Origin: Tethya wilhelma
Lineage: Eukaryota; Porifera; Demospongiae; Tethyida; Tethyidae
Direction: 5' to 3'
Assembly (NCBI GenBank): GCA_964030475.1
Contig: CAXIPT010000001.1
Coordinates: 25,635,852-25,699,851, forward strand
DNA: 64,000 nt
The notes under the pieces were generated by a model. That model was given only the letters and a program-made list of their open reading frames with translations, did not search any database and was not told where the DNA came from. Both the position numbers and the translations under genes were made by a program. Numbering within the stretch: position 1 is the stretch's first letter; every line of letters starts with the position of its first letter. This document shows, piece by piece, positions 63,815-64,000 of this stretch.

Positions 63815-64000
63815 GTGAGGGGAGAAAAATTACTCTGAAATTATTCTATAAAGCTTTCTTATCAGCATTAATTGCTACGATATACATATTCAATATCTTC
63901 AGTGTCCTTAATTCCTATTAAGAAAATTTCTTCTGTTTGTTTGATGCTAAAATTGATATTCATATCCATTCCTTGCTGACCTGATGTGTGTCTCTCTCCA
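63815..64000 (+). other. SPEF2 intron, window end
   Basis: After the GTGAGG donor at 63815 the sequence is AT-rich with no exon before the end of the window. Confidence 0.6.

Overview
The window is nuclear DNA of an animal, most likely a sponge or another early-branching metazoan. Nearly all genes are clear animal orthologues split by many short GT-AG introns. Cilium genes (BBS4, ANKS6, SPEF2) and animal-type genes (CCDC93, REXO1, PLGRKT, TTC4, TRIP13) are packed tightly on both strands. A Roc-GTPase (ROCO) protein and a sulfotransferase-like membrane protein also look invertebrate. The sponge assignment is inference from gene style; no marker gene proves it.

Layout. 1-5760: repeats and exon-like pieces of an unrecognised duplicated gene family, including one arm of a 2.7-kb inverted duplication. 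5791-13719: BBS4 (3' end only), MRPL38, STMP1, ANKS6 and TRIP13 (5' half only). 13739-15700: the same repeat and gene-family module again. 16209-22762: an unknown Arg/Ser/Pro-rich protein, an intronless single-pass membrane protein, PLGRKT and a sulfotransferase-like protein. 23388-45450: REXO1, TTC4, a transgelin/calponin-like gene, an intronless INPP5K-like phosphatase, FBXW9 and CCDC93. 46077-48200: short contig pieces, including a ROCO fragment and tandem repeats. 48201-53000: the second arm of the inverted duplication and the fullest copy of the unknown family. 53300-61600: gene-poor, with a truncated reverse-transcriptase element nested in a TTAA-type MITE. 61686-64000: the 5' part of SPEF2.

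Genes are arranged largely in head-to-head pairs with 114-318 bp between start codons (MRPL38/STMP1, ANKS6/TRIP13, PLGRKT/sulfotransferase, REXO1/TTC4, FBXW9/CCDC93), suggesting shared bidirectional promoters. Simple-sequence tracts, (TC)n, (CA)n or (TG)n in transcript sense, sit directly against 3' splice sites in many introns.

Assembly caution. Single Ns lie at 1206, 10300, 46130, 47983, 48200 and 63562, with a 28-N gap at 44344-44371. The inverted duplication begins exactly at two of these Ns (1206 and 48200), so it is probably an unmerged overlap between two contig ends rather than a real inverted repeat. The approx. 1-kb duplication inside CCDC93 around the 28-N gap is probably also an artefact. 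BBS4 and TRIP13 are both cut beside the same repeat family.
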